From contig JAISQB010000029.1 of NCBI GenBank assembly GCA_031274495.1, forward strand, positions 1-37,739: 37,739 bases of DNA, given 5' to 3'. This DNA is from Campylobacteraceae bacterium. Its GTDB lineage: Bacteria; Campylobacterota; Campylobacteria; Campylobacterales; Campylobacteraceae. A program made the translations under genes and the position numbers. Below the pieces are notes generated by a model. That model was not told where the DNA came from, did no database searches, and worked only from the letters and a program-made list of their open reading frames with translations. Shown piece after piece: positions 7,685 through 16,969 of this stretch (the first letter of the stretch is position 1; each line of letters starts with the position of its first letter).

Positions 7685-8790
7685 TTTTTCAGCCTTAATT
7701 TGGTGGAGATATTGACGAAAAGTCCCGCTATACCTTTTGGCAAAAAGAGCGTGACCAAGACGAAAAGCCCGCCAAGAGCGTATAGCCACACTTCGGGGAG
7801 TGCTGAGGTAAAATATGTACTTGCGAAATTTACCACAAACGCCCCGATGATAGCCCCGTAAAGCGTGCCGCGCCCGCCGATTGCGACCCAGATGACAAGC
7901 TCGATGGAAAATAGCGGCGCGAAGACATTGGGGTTGATGATACCCACCTGCGGCACATACAAAGCCCCCGCGATGCCCGCCAGCACGGCTGAGACGACAA
8001 ATATAAAAATCTTATAACTTACTATCTTATACCCCAAAAACCCAACGCGGCTCTCAGAGTCCCTGATGGATACAGTGACGCGTCCAAGCTTTGAGTTGAT
8101 GATAAATCTACAGACGATATACCCAAAAAAGAGCGCTAAAAAAGAGGCGATGAGGAGCGCTATCTTCGTATAGGGACTTTGCAGGTCAAAGCCTAATATA
8201 TCTTTAAAGTCAGTCAAGCCGTTATTGCCGCCAAATCCCATATCGTTTCTAAAGAACGCGAGCATCAAGGCGTATGTGAGAGCTTGCGTGATGATAGAGA
8301 GATAGACGCCGTTCACCTTCGACCTAAAGGCGAAAAATCCGAATATAAAAGCCAAAAGTGCCGGCACTATCATCACCATCAAAACGGCAAAAAACGCACT
8401 GTCAAATCCATACCAAAACCAAGGGAGCTCCTTGTAATTCATAAACACCATAAAATCAGGCAATATCGGATCCCCATAAACGCCCCTCTCGCCAATTTGA
8501 CGCATAAGATACATAGCAAACGCGTACCCGCCAAGCGCGAAAAACGCCCCATGCCCCAAGCTCAAAATGCCAAGATAGCCCCACAGCAGGTCTAACGACA
8601 ACGCCAAAAGCGCGAAGGCGAGATACTTGCCAAGCAGTGTCACCGTGAAGGTCGAGATGTGAAATATAGAACCCTCAGGTATCAAAAGATTTGAGATAGA
8701 GACGATGACGACGAGCGCAAAAAGCGAAGATAGTACTATCTTGCCGCCTTTGTCGTTTTTTAAGATTTTTAAAAGCAATGCTTCTCTCAT
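7681..8790 (-). CDS. urtC: Urea ABC transporter permease UrtC
   Basis: UrtC is one of the two inner-membrane permeases (LivM-like) of the urea importer. It is about 369 residues with multiple hydrophobic spans, including LGKYLAFALLALSLDLLWGYLGILSLGHGAFFALGGYAF, where the LSLGHGAFF segment is characteristic of the family. The ORF track starts at 8805 within urtB. The ATG at 8790 has a strong GGAGG seven bases upstream and follows the urtB stop by one base, so it is chosen. It overlaps urtD by four bases. Confidence 0.95.
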   Translation of the reverse strand: MREALLLKILKNDKGGKIVLSSLFALVVIVSISNLLIPEGSIFHISTFTVTLLGKYLAFALLALSLDLLWGYLGILSLGHGAFFALGGYAFAMYLMRQIGERGVYGDPILPDFMVFMNYKELPWFWYGFDSAFFAVLMVMIVPALLAFIFGFFAFRSKVNGVYLSIITQALTYALMLAFFRNDMGFGGNNGLTDFKDILGFDLQSPYTKIALLIASFLALFFGYIVCRFIINSKLGRVTVSIRDSESRVGFLGYKIVSYKIFIFVVSAVLAGIAGALYVPQVGIINPNVFAPLFSIELVIWVAIGGRGTLYGAIIGAFVVNFASTYFTSALPEVWLYALGGLFVLVTLFLPKGIAGLFVNISTKLRLKK

Positions 8791-8791
8791 A

Positions 8792-10360
8792 TCAATCCTC
8801 CGCATCTCTGCCCTTTTGGGGGAAAAGTCCGCGCGGGTGTTTGCGGATAAATAGTATAACTATCACGAGGATGATGACCTTCGCCAGTACCGCGCCTGAC
8901 AATGGCTCTATGATTTTATTTATCTCACCCAGCGTGAACGCCCCGATAAGCGTTCCCCAGAGATTGCCCACGCCGCCGAATACCACGACCATAAATGAGT
9001 CCACGATATAGGCTTGCCCGAGGTTGGGTCCGACATTGGTCAGTTGGCTCAACGCGACCCCCGCAACTCCCGCTATACCCGAGCCGATACCAAAAGTCAA
9101 AGCGTCCACAAAACTTGTCCTCACACCCATCGCCTGCGCCATACTTCTGTTTTGCGAAACGGCGCGCACTTTTAGTCCCAGCGAAGTTTTTTTCAGCACA
9201 AAGAGCGTGAACGCGAAGACGAGCAGTGTGAAGATGATGATGTAGAATCTATTGTAAGTTAGCGAAAGAATGCTGTTTATCTCAAACGAACCGCTCATCC
9301 ACTCGGGCGTTTTCACCTCTTTGTTCAGCGGTGAATATATAGTACGCACGAGCTGTTGGAGTATCAAGCTTATGCCAAATGTCGCAAGCAACGCCTCAAG
9401 CGGTCGCGTATAAAGATGTCTTAACACCAACCTCTCTATCAAAATACCCACCAACGCGCTCACTAAAAACGCTGCGGGGATGGCTATGATGACGGAGTAC
9501 TCTATAAGGTTTGGCATAATCTGCTGGATAGTATAAGTAGTGTAGGCGCCAAGCATTATAAGTTCGCCGTGCGCCATATTTATAACCCTCATAACGCCAA
9601 ATGTTATAGCAAGCCCCATCGCCGCCAAAAGCAGTATGGAGCCGGCACTCAAGCCAAAATAGAGAGTCTCTAAAATAGAGTAAATCTTTTTGCTGTTCTC
9701 TATCTTTTTGATAGAGGCGGTTATCTCTTGTTTGTAGGGGATATCCGCCGTCTCATTTAACTCATTTAGCGTCTGGAGCGCGGCGGGGGAGAGCGACTCA
9801 CCAAGGGCAACTATCGCCTCTTTTTGCTCATCGCCTGTTTTGAATTTAGCGTTTAGGATAGAGAGCGACTCGCCAAGAGCCTTTTTTATCTCTTTATCGC
9901 CCTCTTTTTCGAGCAGTTCATATAAAAGCGCGTAATCCCTCTCGTCTATATTTATAAGCAGCTCTTTAGCGGCGCTAAGGCGGATATATTTGTCTTTTGA
10001 GGCGAGATTGACCATCACAAGTTTGGAGCGCAGGAGCGTTCTTAGTTTGTTGTTTATGGTGATTTTATCTATCTCGTCTGTTTGAGTTTTTTCGCCTGTC
10101 GCGATATCTACGATGTATGAGTCATCTTGATATACGAGGGAGCCGTTGGCGCTCTTGTATAAATTGCCATTTAGCATTTGCGAAAACGCCAACGCCAGAC
10201 GCTCATCGCCTTTATGAACTTCGGAGAGCTCATTGATGGCACTCTCTTTTTGCGCAAAATTTTCTGCGTTTGACAACTTTAAAAGGTCATCTTCAAAGCT
10301 TGCGCCAAAAGAGATTGTCGCGATGAAAATAATAGACAAAGCCATACAAAATCTCTTCAT
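8792..10360 (-). CDS. urtB: Urea ABC transporter permease UrtB
   Basis: UrtB is the LivH-like permease of the urea importer. The 522-residue protein has a signal-peptide-like start (MKRFCMALSIIFIATISFGA) and then a soluble, helix-rich region of about 200 residues that presumably faces the periplasm. The permease core starts near residue 230 (ETLYFGLSAGSILLLAAMGLAI, then FGVMRVINMAHGELIMLGAY). The long N-terminal domain is a normal trait of UrtB in proteobacteria. It lies 76 bases downstream of urtA, a gap containing a hairpin. Confidence 0.95.
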   Translation of the reverse strand: MKRFCMALSIIFIATISFGASFEDDLLKLSNAENFAQKESAINELSEVHKGDERLALAFSQMLNGNLYKSANGSLVYQDDSYIVDIATGEKTQTDEIDKITINNKLRTLLRSKLVMVNLASKDKYIRLSAAKELLINIDERDYALLYELLEKEGDKEIKKALGESLSILNAKFKTGDEQKEAIVALGESLSPAALQTLNELNETADIPYKQEITASIKKIENSKKIYSILETLYFGLSAGSILLLAAMGLAITFGVMRVINMAHGELIMLGAYTTYTIQQIMPNLIEYSVIIAIPAAFLVSALVGILIERLVLRHLYTRPLEALLATFGISLILQQLVRTIYSPLNKEVKTPEWMSGSFEINSILSLTYNRFYIIIFTLLVFAFTLFVLKKTSLGLKVRAVSQNRSMAQAMGVRTSFVDALTFGIGSGIAGVAGVALSQLTNVGPNLGQAYIVDSFMVVVFGGVGNLWGTLIGAFTLGEINKIIEPLSGAVLAKVIILVIVILFIRKHPRGLFPQKGRDAED

Positions 10361-10402
10361 TTTTTGCCCCTCTCCTTCGCGAAAATAGTTTTTTTAGTTT
10401 TT

Positions 10403-10426
10403 AATGCGGGCAAAAGAGCCCGCATT
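10403..10426 (-). terminator. Hairpin between urtA and urtB (attenuator or 3'-stabiliser)
   Basis: A perfect nine-base-pair stem AATGCGGGC / GCCCGCATT with a six-base loop starts 11 bases after the urtA stop. On the transcribed minus strand it is not followed by a U-run; the T-run is on the other strand. It is therefore more likely to protect or partially terminate the urtA message than to stop it fully. Such hairpins commonly raise expression of the binding protein over its permeases. Confidence 0.6.
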
Positions 10427-10436
10427 TTTTATAGTC

Positions 10437-11702
10437 TTACTTCAGACATTTTTTAGTTTTGGTGTTGTAATTACCGCAGCTGATGGGCTTCGTCCAGTCA
10501 GCCTCCAAGTCTTTACTTCCATCCAAAAAGTCACTCCAAGCGTCGCCGTCAACCACCCCTTTTGTCTGCCAAACAGTCTCAAATTGACCGTCGGCTTGGA
10601 TCTCTCCTATGAGGACGGGCTTGGTGATGTGGTGGTTTTTGAGCATTGTGGCTGTGCCGCCTGTGAGGTTTGGAACGCTTATGCCGATGATGGCGTCGGA
10701 GACTTTGGCGACATCTGTGGTTTTGGCTTTCTCTACGGCTTTTACCCATAGATTAAACCCTATATATGTCGCCTCCATCGGGTCGTTCGTGACTCTTTTG
10801 TTGTCTTTTATGAACGCTTTCCACGATTTGATAAAGGCGGTGTTCGCGGGGGATTTGACGCTTTGAAAGTAGTTCCAAGCGGCTAAATGTCCCACAAGCG
10901 GCTTCGTATCAACGCCCGCCAACTCCTCTTCACCTACGGAAAATGCGATGACGGGGATATTGTCGGCATTGACGCCTTGATTGGCAAGCTCTTTATAAAA
11001 AGGTACATTCGCATCGCCGTTGATGGTCGAAACGACGGCTGTCTTTTTGCCTGTGGAGCCGAACTTTTTGATATCGCTTACGATACTTTGCCAGTCGGAG
11101 TGTCCAAAAGGGGTGTAGTTGATGAGGATATCTTCACTTTTGACGCCTTTTGATTTGAGGTATGTCTCCAAGATTTTGTTGGTAGTCCTCGGATAGACAT
11201 AGTCTGTTCCGGCAAGCACCCATCTTTTAACGCCAACTTCGTTAGCCAAGTAGTCGATAGCGGGGATCGCCTGTTGGTTTGGAGCTGCGCCTGTGTAGAA
11301 GATATTTTTGGAAGACTCTTCGCCCTCGTACTGGACGGGGTAAAAGAGGATGCCGTTATTTGCCTCAACTACGGGGAGGACGGACTTTCTTGATACCGAT
11401 GTCCAACATCCGAAGATCACATCGACCTTATCTTTGGTCAAAAGTTCACCGGCTTTTTCGGCAAAAAGCGGCCAGTTTGACGCGGGGTCAACCACTACGG
11501 CTTCAAGCTTTTTGCCAAGAAGCCCACCTTTTTTGTTCTGCTCGTCTATCAACATTAAAACCGTATCTTTTAATGTCGTCTCCGAAATCGCCATCGTGCC
11601 CGAAAGCGAATGCAAAACGCCCACCTTAATCGTGTCGGCAGCCTGTACAAGCATACCGCCAACAACGATACATACCGCTGTGAAAAGTTTGGAAACTCTC
11701 AT
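10437..11702 (-). CDS. urtA: Urea ABC transporter substrate-binding protein UrtA
   Basis: UrtA is the periplasmic urea-binding protein that feeds UrtB/UrtC. The 421-residue protein has a cleavable signal peptide (MRVSKLFTAVCIVVGGMLVQA, about 1-21) and then the type I periplasmic fold beginning DTIKVGVLHSLSGTMAISE. The segments FGCWTSVSRKSVLPV, LFYPVQYEGEE, AFSVGEEEL and GHLAAWNYFQS are typical of UrtA within the Liv-like family. It is the first gene of the urt-ure unit, with AAGGAG upstream of the ATG. Confidence 0.97.
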   Translation of the reverse strand: MRVSKLFTAVCIVVGGMLVQAADTIKVGVLHSLSGTMAISETTLKDTVLMLIDEQNKKGGLLGKKLEAVVVDPASNWPLFAEKAGELLTKDKVDVIFGCWTSVSRKSVLPVVEANNGILFYPVQYEGEESSKNIFYTGAAPNQQAIPAIDYLANEVGVKRWVLAGTDYVYPRTTNKILETYLKSKGVKSEDILINYTPFGHSDWQSIVSDIKKFGSTGKKTAVVSTINGDANVPFYKELANQGVNADNIPVIAFSVGEEELAGVDTKPLVGHLAAWNYFQSVKSPANTAFIKSWKAFIKDNKRVTNDPMEATYIGFNLWVKAVEKAKTTDVAKVSDAIIGISVPNLTGGTATMLKNHHITKPVLIGEIQADGQFETVWQTKGVVDGDAWSDFLDGSKDLEADWTKPISCGNYNTKTKKCLK

Positions 11703-11790
11703 CTTGCCTACTCCTTAATACTAAATATGATTAGAAGCATAACAAAATAACGGTGATTATATAAGATAAGAATTGCGTAAAAAATGACCA
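11703..11790 (-). promoter_or_regulatory. Candidate promoter and leader for the urt-ure operon
   Basis: Read on the minus strand, a TATAAT (plus 11756-11761) lies about 55 bases before the urtA ATG. It is preceded by an AT-rich stretch with a T6 tract near the -35 position, in the style of Campylobacterota sigma-70 promoters that lack a strong -35. AAGGAG sits just before the start codon. No clear NikR or NtrC operator could be picked out by eye. Confidence 0.5.
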
Positions 11791-11816
11791 ATCATAAAAT
11801 AGAATATATTACGATA

Positions 11817-11845
11817 TAAAAAGCGCCCCTTTTAATTTGGGCGGC
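11817..11845 (-). terminator. Probable terminator after the LRR gene
   Basis: On the minus strand the sequence reads GCCGCCCAAATTAAAAGGGGCGC followed by TTTTT. CGCCC pairs with GGGCG around an A-rich loop, and the U-run follows closely. It lies about 20 bases after the LRR gene stop, separating that gene from urtA. Confidence 0.5.
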
Positions 11846-11865
11846 AAATGAGGGCGGATGGGGTT

Positions 11866-13035
11866 TTATCCTGCGATATCGGTGCCGCCGTTTAGGCGCG
11901 CTATTTGAATGGTGGAGAGCCACTCTTGCTGTTTGGGGGTCAGTTCAAGGTCGGGATTGCCCGAGATATCAAGGCGCAAGAGGGTGAGATTTGTGATCTC
12001 TTCGGGCAGTTTTTTAAGATGGTTCATACTTAGATCCAAATCTCTTAGATTTGCAAGATTTGCGATGGAGACAGGCAGAGTGTCTAATTTGTTATTGGCA
12101 AGATTTAGCTTTAAAAGATTTTTAAGTCCACCTATGGAGTCTGGCAAATCAAGCAGGATGTTGCCGCAGAGATTGAGATATTGGAGGTTTTGCAAAGAGC
12201 CAAATTCCGGGGGTAGGTGCATAATTTCATTGATATTGGCGATATTGGTCACCTCATTGCCCGCTTCAAACTCTCTTAAGCTCTCAAGCTCGCCTATCTC
12301 TTTTGGAAGGGAGGAGAGTTTGTTGTTTTGGATGTCAAACTTTGTCAGCTTTTTTAGCCGCCTTATGCTCTTTGGAAGCCTCTCAATGAGGTTGTGAGAG
12401 AGGCTTAGCTCCTCCAAATCCTCAAGTTCGCCTATATATTGCGATAGCTCCGTGATGGCGTTTTGTCTAAGCAGGAGTTTTATTATCGTTTTGGCTTTGA
12501 ACATTTCAGGCGGCATTATCCTTATCTCATTGTTGCTAAGATCTAGTATCATCAAGCTTTCAAGATTGCCGATATCTTGGGGTATGAACATCAATTTATT
12601 GGAGCCAAGATTGATCGTGTGGAGAGTCGCAAGATAGCAGATCTCGGGGGGTAGTTCGCTGATGGCGTTGTACGAGGCGTCAAGGATGCGCAGGTGTTTT
12701 AAGTTGCTCGTTTCGCGAGGCAGAGTTTGGAGTTGGTTGTCTCTAATATTTAAGGAGGTGATAAGCCCCAAAAAGAAGAGTTCTCTGGGAAGCTCGACGA
12801 TATCAAAGCGGGAGAGGTTCAGGTCTCTCAAAAGAAGGAGTTTTTGCTTGTCTCTTGGGAGTCCCCTCTCGCAGTTAAATCTCGCGTCAAACGATAACTC
12901 ACCTATCCCCTCGCTATCCGCCCACGCGAGGAGTCTATCAAAAAAAGCGTTTGCGATATGCGAAATTTCACTCTTTTTCTCATCTTTCTTTGCCGGTATC
13001 AACTCTTTAACTTTGTCTAAGAATTTATCAAACAT
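11866..13035 (-). CDS. Leucine-rich repeat protein
   Basis: The 389-residue protein has a charged N-terminal region (MFDKFLDKVKELIPAKKDEKK) and no signal peptide. From about residue 68 to 370 it has roughly thirteen leucine-rich repeats of the 23-residue bacterial type (LxxLxLxxNxLxxLPxxIxxLxx). One repeat near the middle is longer by about eight residues (LREFEAGNEVTN...). A solenoid for protein binding is expected, probably in the cytoplasm. No catalytic domain (kinase, ligase, GTPase) is attached, so the partner and role are unknown. It precedes urtA but appears separated by a terminator. Confidence 0.9.
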   Translation of the reverse strand: MFDKFLDKVKELIPAKKDEKKSEISHIANAFFDRLLAWADSEGIGELSFDARFNCERGLPRDKQKLLLLRDLNLSRFDIVELPRELFFLGLITSLNIRDNQLQTLPRETSNLKHLRILDASYNAISELPPEICYLATLHTINLGSNKLMFIPQDIGNLESLMILDLSNNEIRIMPPEMFKAKTIIKLLLRQNAITELSQYIGELEDLEELSLSHNLIERLPKSIRRLKKLTKFDIQNNKLSSLPKEIGELESLREFEAGNEVTNIANINEIMHLPPEFGSLQNLQYLNLCGNILLDLPDSIGGLKNLLKLNLANNKLDTLPVSIANLANLRDLDLSMNHLKKLPEEITNLTLLRLDISGNPDLELTPKQQEWLSTIQIARLNGGTDIAG

Positions 13036-13109
13036 AGCCGTTTCCTATAGCTTACTTAAATACTGCAATCTTACCATAAGTTATATAACTTTTTTAATAT
13101 ACTGCCATA

Positions 13110-13691
13110 TTAGTTTGCCTCTTTTAGACCTATAGCTTCAACGGTTTTCAGTATCTCTTCGCCCCTCTGTCTTGAAGCTTTTGCTATGCTGCCAAAATAG
13201 GTCGCCTTCACGCCCTCTATGCCGCAAAATCTCAGCGTTCCGCGCTTCAACTGCACTGTTGCGCACGAGCAGTATACAAGTCTATAGTACCACACAGGCT
13301 GCCCCATCGTGGTGATAATCCTCGCTGTCTTGCCCCTTAAAAGCTTTACTCTGTTGCCGTGATCATCGTGTCCGAAGGTGATTTTAGGCAGAAAAAGTCT
13401 ATCTATGAAGCCTTTCATAATAGCAGGATACGAACCCCACCACTGCGGGAAGACAAAGACGAGATGGTTAGCCTCTTTTATCTTCGCAAGCGCGTCAGTC
13501 AGGCACTCTTCAAACTCTATCTCTTTTTGGTATCCGAATGCCAGATTTGGGTTAAATTTCAGCTCGCCGATATTGATAACCTCTACATTAGCCCCATTTT
13601 CCCGCGCCCCTTTAGCGTAAGCATCGCTAATGGCGTAATTTAAGCTATCCTTGTTCGGATGACCGTTAATGATTAAGATGTTTTTTGCCAT
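13110..13691 (-). CDS. Flavodoxin-fold NAD(P)H oxidoreductase (Flavodoxin_2 / MdaB-like)
   Basis: The 193-residue product has the flavin-binding N-terminus of the family, NILIINGHPNKDSLNYAIS, and the hallmark VFVFPQWWGSYPAIMKGFIDR loop. It is therefore likely an FMN or FAD quinone or general NAD(P)H reductase. The ORF track begins at 13706 with a TTG. The ATG at 13691 (MAKNILIINGH) has GGAAAGG at the right distance and is preferred. It is divergent from alaS and may act in quinone detoxification. The substrate cannot be told from sequence. Confidence 0.85.
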   Translation of the reverse strand: MAKNILIINGHPNKDSLNYAISDAYAKGARENGANVEVINIGELKFNPNLAFGYQKEIEFEECLTDALAKIKEANHLVFVFPQWWGSYPAIMKGFIDRLFLPKITFGHDDHGNRVKLLRGKTARIITTMGQPVWYYRLVYCSCATVQLKRGTLRFCGIEGVKATYFGSIAKASRQRGEEILKTVEAIGLKEAN

Positions 13692-13726
13692 ACTAAGCCT
13701 TTCCAAATAATGTCGTAGTCAATTTT

Positions 13727-13756
13727 ATTATACTAAAAAAAGACAAAAATATACAA
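13727..13756 (-). promoter_or_regulatory. Candidate promoter for the flavodoxin-fold oxidoreductase
   Basis: On the minus strand TTGTAT (plus 13751-13756) and TATAAT (13727-13732) are separated by 18 bases, with the start codon about 36 bases further on. It lies in the divergent intergenic region shared with alaS. Confidence 0.5.
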
Positions 13757-13828
13757 ATCCAATCAAAAGTAAAATCCCTTTAAAACTATTTGGATAAAAT
13801 ATTAGGATTTTTTATGGGGAAAGCTAAA

Positions 13829-16390
13829 ATGGACGTAAGAGAAGAGTTTATTAAATTTTTTGAAAAAAAAGGGCACAAGATAATACCAAGCGCCCCGTTA
13901 GTACCGGATGATGAGACGCTGCTGTTTACTAATGCCGGTATGGTGCCGTTTAAGAGTGTATTTACAGGCGAAGTGCCCGCCCCAAATCCTCCCAGAGCCG
14001 CAAGCTGCCAGACTTGTATAAGAGCGGGCGGAAAGCACAATGACCTTGACAATGTCGGCTACACGGCGCGCCACCATACATTTTTTGAGATGCTTGGCAA
14101 CTTCAGCTTCGGCGACTACTTTAAAAAAGATGCGATCGCGCACGCGTGGGAGTTTGTGACGGAGGTGCTGAAGCTGCCCAAAGAGAAGATTTGGGTAACG
14201 GTGCACGATACCGACGATGAGGCTGAGGCTATCTGGGCAGAGCATATAGATAAAAGCAGGATTTTACGCTTCGGGGATAAAGATAACTTTTGGCAGATGG
14301 GCGATACGGGACCTTGCGGACCTTGCAGTGAGATATTTATAGACCAAGGGGCGGAACACTTTGGCGGCGCGGAAGATTATATGGGCGGCGACGGGGATAG
14401 ATTTCTTGAGATTTGGAATCTTGTATTTATGCAGTTTGAGCGCGATAAAAGCGGCAAACTCACGCCGCTTCCCAAGCCCTCCATCGATACTGGGATGGGG
14501 CTTGAGAGGGTCAGCGCGATAAAAGAGGGCAAATTTAACAACTACGAAACTTCACTTTTTATGCCGCTTATAAACGCAGTGGCTAAGCTCTGCGGTAAGC
14601 CTTATGTGAGCGAAGAGGGGGCGAGTTACAGAGTCATAGCCGACCATATCCGATCAGTCTCGTTTTTGCTCGCTCAAGGGGTGAACTTTGACAGAGAGGG
14701 CAGGGGGTATGTCTTAAGACGCATTTTGCGCCGCGCAGTAAGACACGGCTATCTTTTGGGGCTAAAAGAGCCGTTTATGCACAAACTCGTGGAACCTTTG
14801 GTAGCGCTTATGGGCGGGCATTATACATATTTGGAAGCCAAAAAAGATGTCATCAAAAAGCAGATTTTTCTTGAAGAGGAGAGGTTTTTTGCCACTATCG
14901 CTTCGGGGCTTGAGCTTTTTGAAGAGGAGCTTAAAGCTTCCAAAAAAGAGTTTAGCGCGGATGTTGCGTTTAAGCTTTACGACACATTCGGCTTTCCTTT
15001 GGACTTGACGCAGGATATGCTAAGAGATAGGGGCATAAGCGTTGATGTGAAGAGATTTGATGAGTTGATGAATGAACAAAAAAAGCGCGCTAAGGCTTCT
15101 TGGAAAGGGAGCGGCGATAAGGCTGTGCACGGCGATTTTAAGGAGCTTTTGAGTAATTTTGGCGCGAACAGATTTATAGGATATGAAAACGAAAGAGCCG
15201 CTGTAAAAGTTTTGGCGCTTTTGGATGAGGATTTTAAAAAGATAGATGTTTTAGAAGCGGGAAAAAACGGCTGGGTCTTTTTGGAGAGCACGCCGTTTTA
15301 CGCGCAAAGCGGCGGACAGTGCGGCGATAGCGGCGAACTGACAAAAGTTGCCGAAGTGGTTGATACGCAAAAGTTTTTTGAGTTGAATCTCTCGTTGGTA
15401 AATGCCACAAAGGCTATCCGCGCAGGCGATACGGTGGAGGCTGTAGTCTCTAAGGAGAGGGAAGAGATATCCAAACACCACTCTGCTACGCACCTTTTGC
15501 ATAGCGCTTTGAGGGCGGTTTTGGGCTCTCACGTGGCGCAGGCGGGATCTTTGGTAGAGGCGGGAAGACTTAGATTTGACTTTTCGCATCCGAAGGCTAT
15601 GAGCGCTGAAGAGCTTACTAAAACAGAGCAGTTTGTAAATGCCGCGATACAAGAGGCGATAGAGGCAAAGACGCAGATTATGGATATAGAAGATGCTAAA
15701 AAGAGCGGAGCTATCGCGCTTTTTGGCGAAAAATACGCAGATAAAGTGCGCGTGGTGAGCTTTGAAGATACAAGCATAGAGTTTTGCGGCGGCATACACG
15801 TGAAAAATAGCGCCGTCATAGGGAACTTTTTCATCACAAAAGAGAGCGGCGTGAGCGCGGGTGTACGGCGTATAGAGGCTGTATGCGGCAGAGCGGCGCT
15901 GGAGCTTTCCCGTGCGTGGAGAGATGAGCTTGGCAGTATAAAAGAGGCGCTGAAAAACAAAGACGCCCTGCTTGGCATAGAGAGGCTAAAAACGGAGATA
16001 AAAGAGTTAAAAGCCAAAGCCTCATCGCTTGAGTCAAATGCGGGCAAAAAGCTTGTCGGCGTTGATATAAAAGGTGTAGAGGTCATCGTAGACGAGTTGC
16101 CATCGGGCGATATAAAAAAGAGTATAGATGAGCTCAAAAACCAAAAAGAGCGCGTTGCTGTTTTGCTGTTTCAAAATAGCGGTGATAGGGTAACGATAGC
16201 GGCGGGGGCGAAAAATTGCTCCGTTAAAGCCGGCGCTTGGATAAAAGAGATAGCCCCGATAGTCGGCGGCGGGGGCGGCGGAAGGGATGATTTCGCGCAA
16301 GCCGGAGGCAAGGACGCCTCAAAGATACAAGAGGCTTTAAACGCGGCGCTAAAATATGCCGTGGGTGTGATAGAGGGCAAGAGAGATTGA
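13829..16390 (+). CDS. alaS: Alanine--tRNA ligase
   Basis: AlaRS charges tRNA-Ala and edits mischarged Ser/Gly. From ATG 13829 the product is 853 residues, a normal length. Domains in order: class II core ([44 protein letters not shown]), helical tRNA-binding region, editing domain with zinc-type residues [10 protein letters not shown] and later CGGIHV, and a C-terminal domain with a glycine run ([15 protein letters not shown]). The ORF track begins with a TTG at 13790. ATG 13814 (after TAGGA) is also possible, but [16 protein letters not shown] matches the usual family start. Confidence 0.96.
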   Translation: MDVREEFIKFFEKKGHKIIPSAPLVPDDETLLFTNAGMVPFKSVFTGEVPAPNPPRAASCQTCIRAGGKHNDLDNVGYTARHHTFFEMLGNFSFGDYFKKDAIAHAWEFVTEVLKLPKEKIWVTVHDTDDEAEAIWAEHIDKSRILRFGDKDNFWQMGDTGPCGPCSEIFIDQGAEHFGGAEDYMGGDGDRFLEIWNLVFMQFERDKSGKLTPLPKPSIDTGMGLERVSAIKEGKFNNYETSLFMPLINAVAKLCGKPYVSEEGASYRVIADHIRSVSFLLAQGVNFDREGRGYVLRRILRRAVRHGYLLGLKEPFMHKLVEPLVALMGGHYTYLEAKKDVIKKQIFLEEERFFATIASGLELFEEELKASKKEFSADVAFKLYDTFGFPLDLTQDMLRDRGISVDVKRFDELMNEQKKRAKASWKGSGDKAVHGDFKELLSNFGANRFIGYENERAAVKVLALLDEDFKKIDVLEAGKNGWVFLESTPFYAQSGGQCGDSGELTKVAEVVDTQKFFELNLSLVNATKAIRAGDTVEAVVSKEREEISKHHSATHLLHSALRAVLGSHVAQAGSLVEAGRLRFDFSHPKAMSAEELTKTEQFVNAAIQEAIEAKTQIMDIEDAKKSGAIALFGEKYADKVRVVSFEDTSIEFCGGIHVKNSAVIGNFFITKESGVSAGVRRIEAVCGRAALELSRAWRDELGSIKEALKNKDALLGIERLKTEIKELKAKASSLESNAGKKLVGVDIKGVEVIVDELPSGDIKKSIDELKNQKERVAVLLFQNSGDRVTIAAGAKNCSVKAGAWIKEIAPIVGGGGGGRDDFAQAGGKDASKIQEALNAALKYAVGVIEGKRD

Positions 16391-16417
16391 AAAATTTTCG
16401 CAAGAGGGGGAGATGAG

Positions 16418-16969
16418 ATGATAGCGCTTGGCTCTTCATCTTCCACGCGTGCGAAGATTTTGCAAAAAGCGGGTATCGCTTTCATACAAAGGGCGTGCGA
16501 CTTTGATGAGAGTAGTGTTGTGGCTAAAAATGCGCACGAATTTGTATATGAGATAGCCAAAGGTAAAGCGGCGCACTATCTTAAAACATACCCTTTGGAT
16601 ATGCCATTTCTCGTCGCGGATACCGTTGTGGCGGTTAATGATAGACTCCTTGGAAAAGCGCACGATATAGACGAGGCGAGGGGGATGCTCCATCTTCAAA
16701 GCGGCGCCAATGTCTCAATCATCACTTGTATGATATATAAAAGTCAAAATCTGGAACTCACCGACCTGTCGGCGGCTATATATAAATTTGACAAATTTGA
16801 AAGCGGCGATTTGGAGGCGTACCTTAAAAGCGGCGAGTGGCAGGGCAAAGCGGGCGCTTGTATGGTGGAGGGTTTTTGCAAGCCTTACATTAAAGAGGTG
16901 AGGGGGCTGGAGAGTACCGCGATGGGGTTGAGTCTTGAGCGGCTTTTGCCGTTTTTGGAGCGTGAATAG
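16418..16969 (+). CDS. maf: Maf-like nucleotide pyrophosphatase
   Basis: Maf proteins hydrolyse non-canonical or particular nucleoside triphosphates and are linked to septum control. The 183-residue sequence shows the N-terminal LGSSSSTRAKIL loop, the catalytic ADTVV segment, GKAHDIDEARGML and WQGKAGACMVEG, all in family order. It starts 27 bases after alaS with a GAGGGGGAGA ribosome site. Maf next to alaS is a frequent arrangement in Campylobacterota. Confidence 0.92.
   Translation: MIALGSSSSTRAKILQKAGIAFIQRACDFDESSVVAKNAHEFVYEIAKGKAAHYLKTYPLDMPFLVADTVVAVNDRLLGKAHDIDEARGMLHLQSGANVSIITCMIYKSQNLELTDLSAAIYKFDKFESGDLEAYLKSGEWQGKAGACMVEGFCKPYIKEVRGLESTAMGLSLERLLPFLERE

Noticed and set aside
13790-13828. 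TTG or ATG starts upstream for alaS
   Set aside because: The family N-terminus aligns with ATG 13829. ATG 13814 after TAGGA cannot be fully excluded, but the TTG at 13790 has no support.
15251-16560. Several long minus-strand ORFs opposite alaS and maf (182, 202 and 129 codons)
   Set aside because: They are antisense shadows of well-recognised genes with no domain and no plausible ribosome sites.
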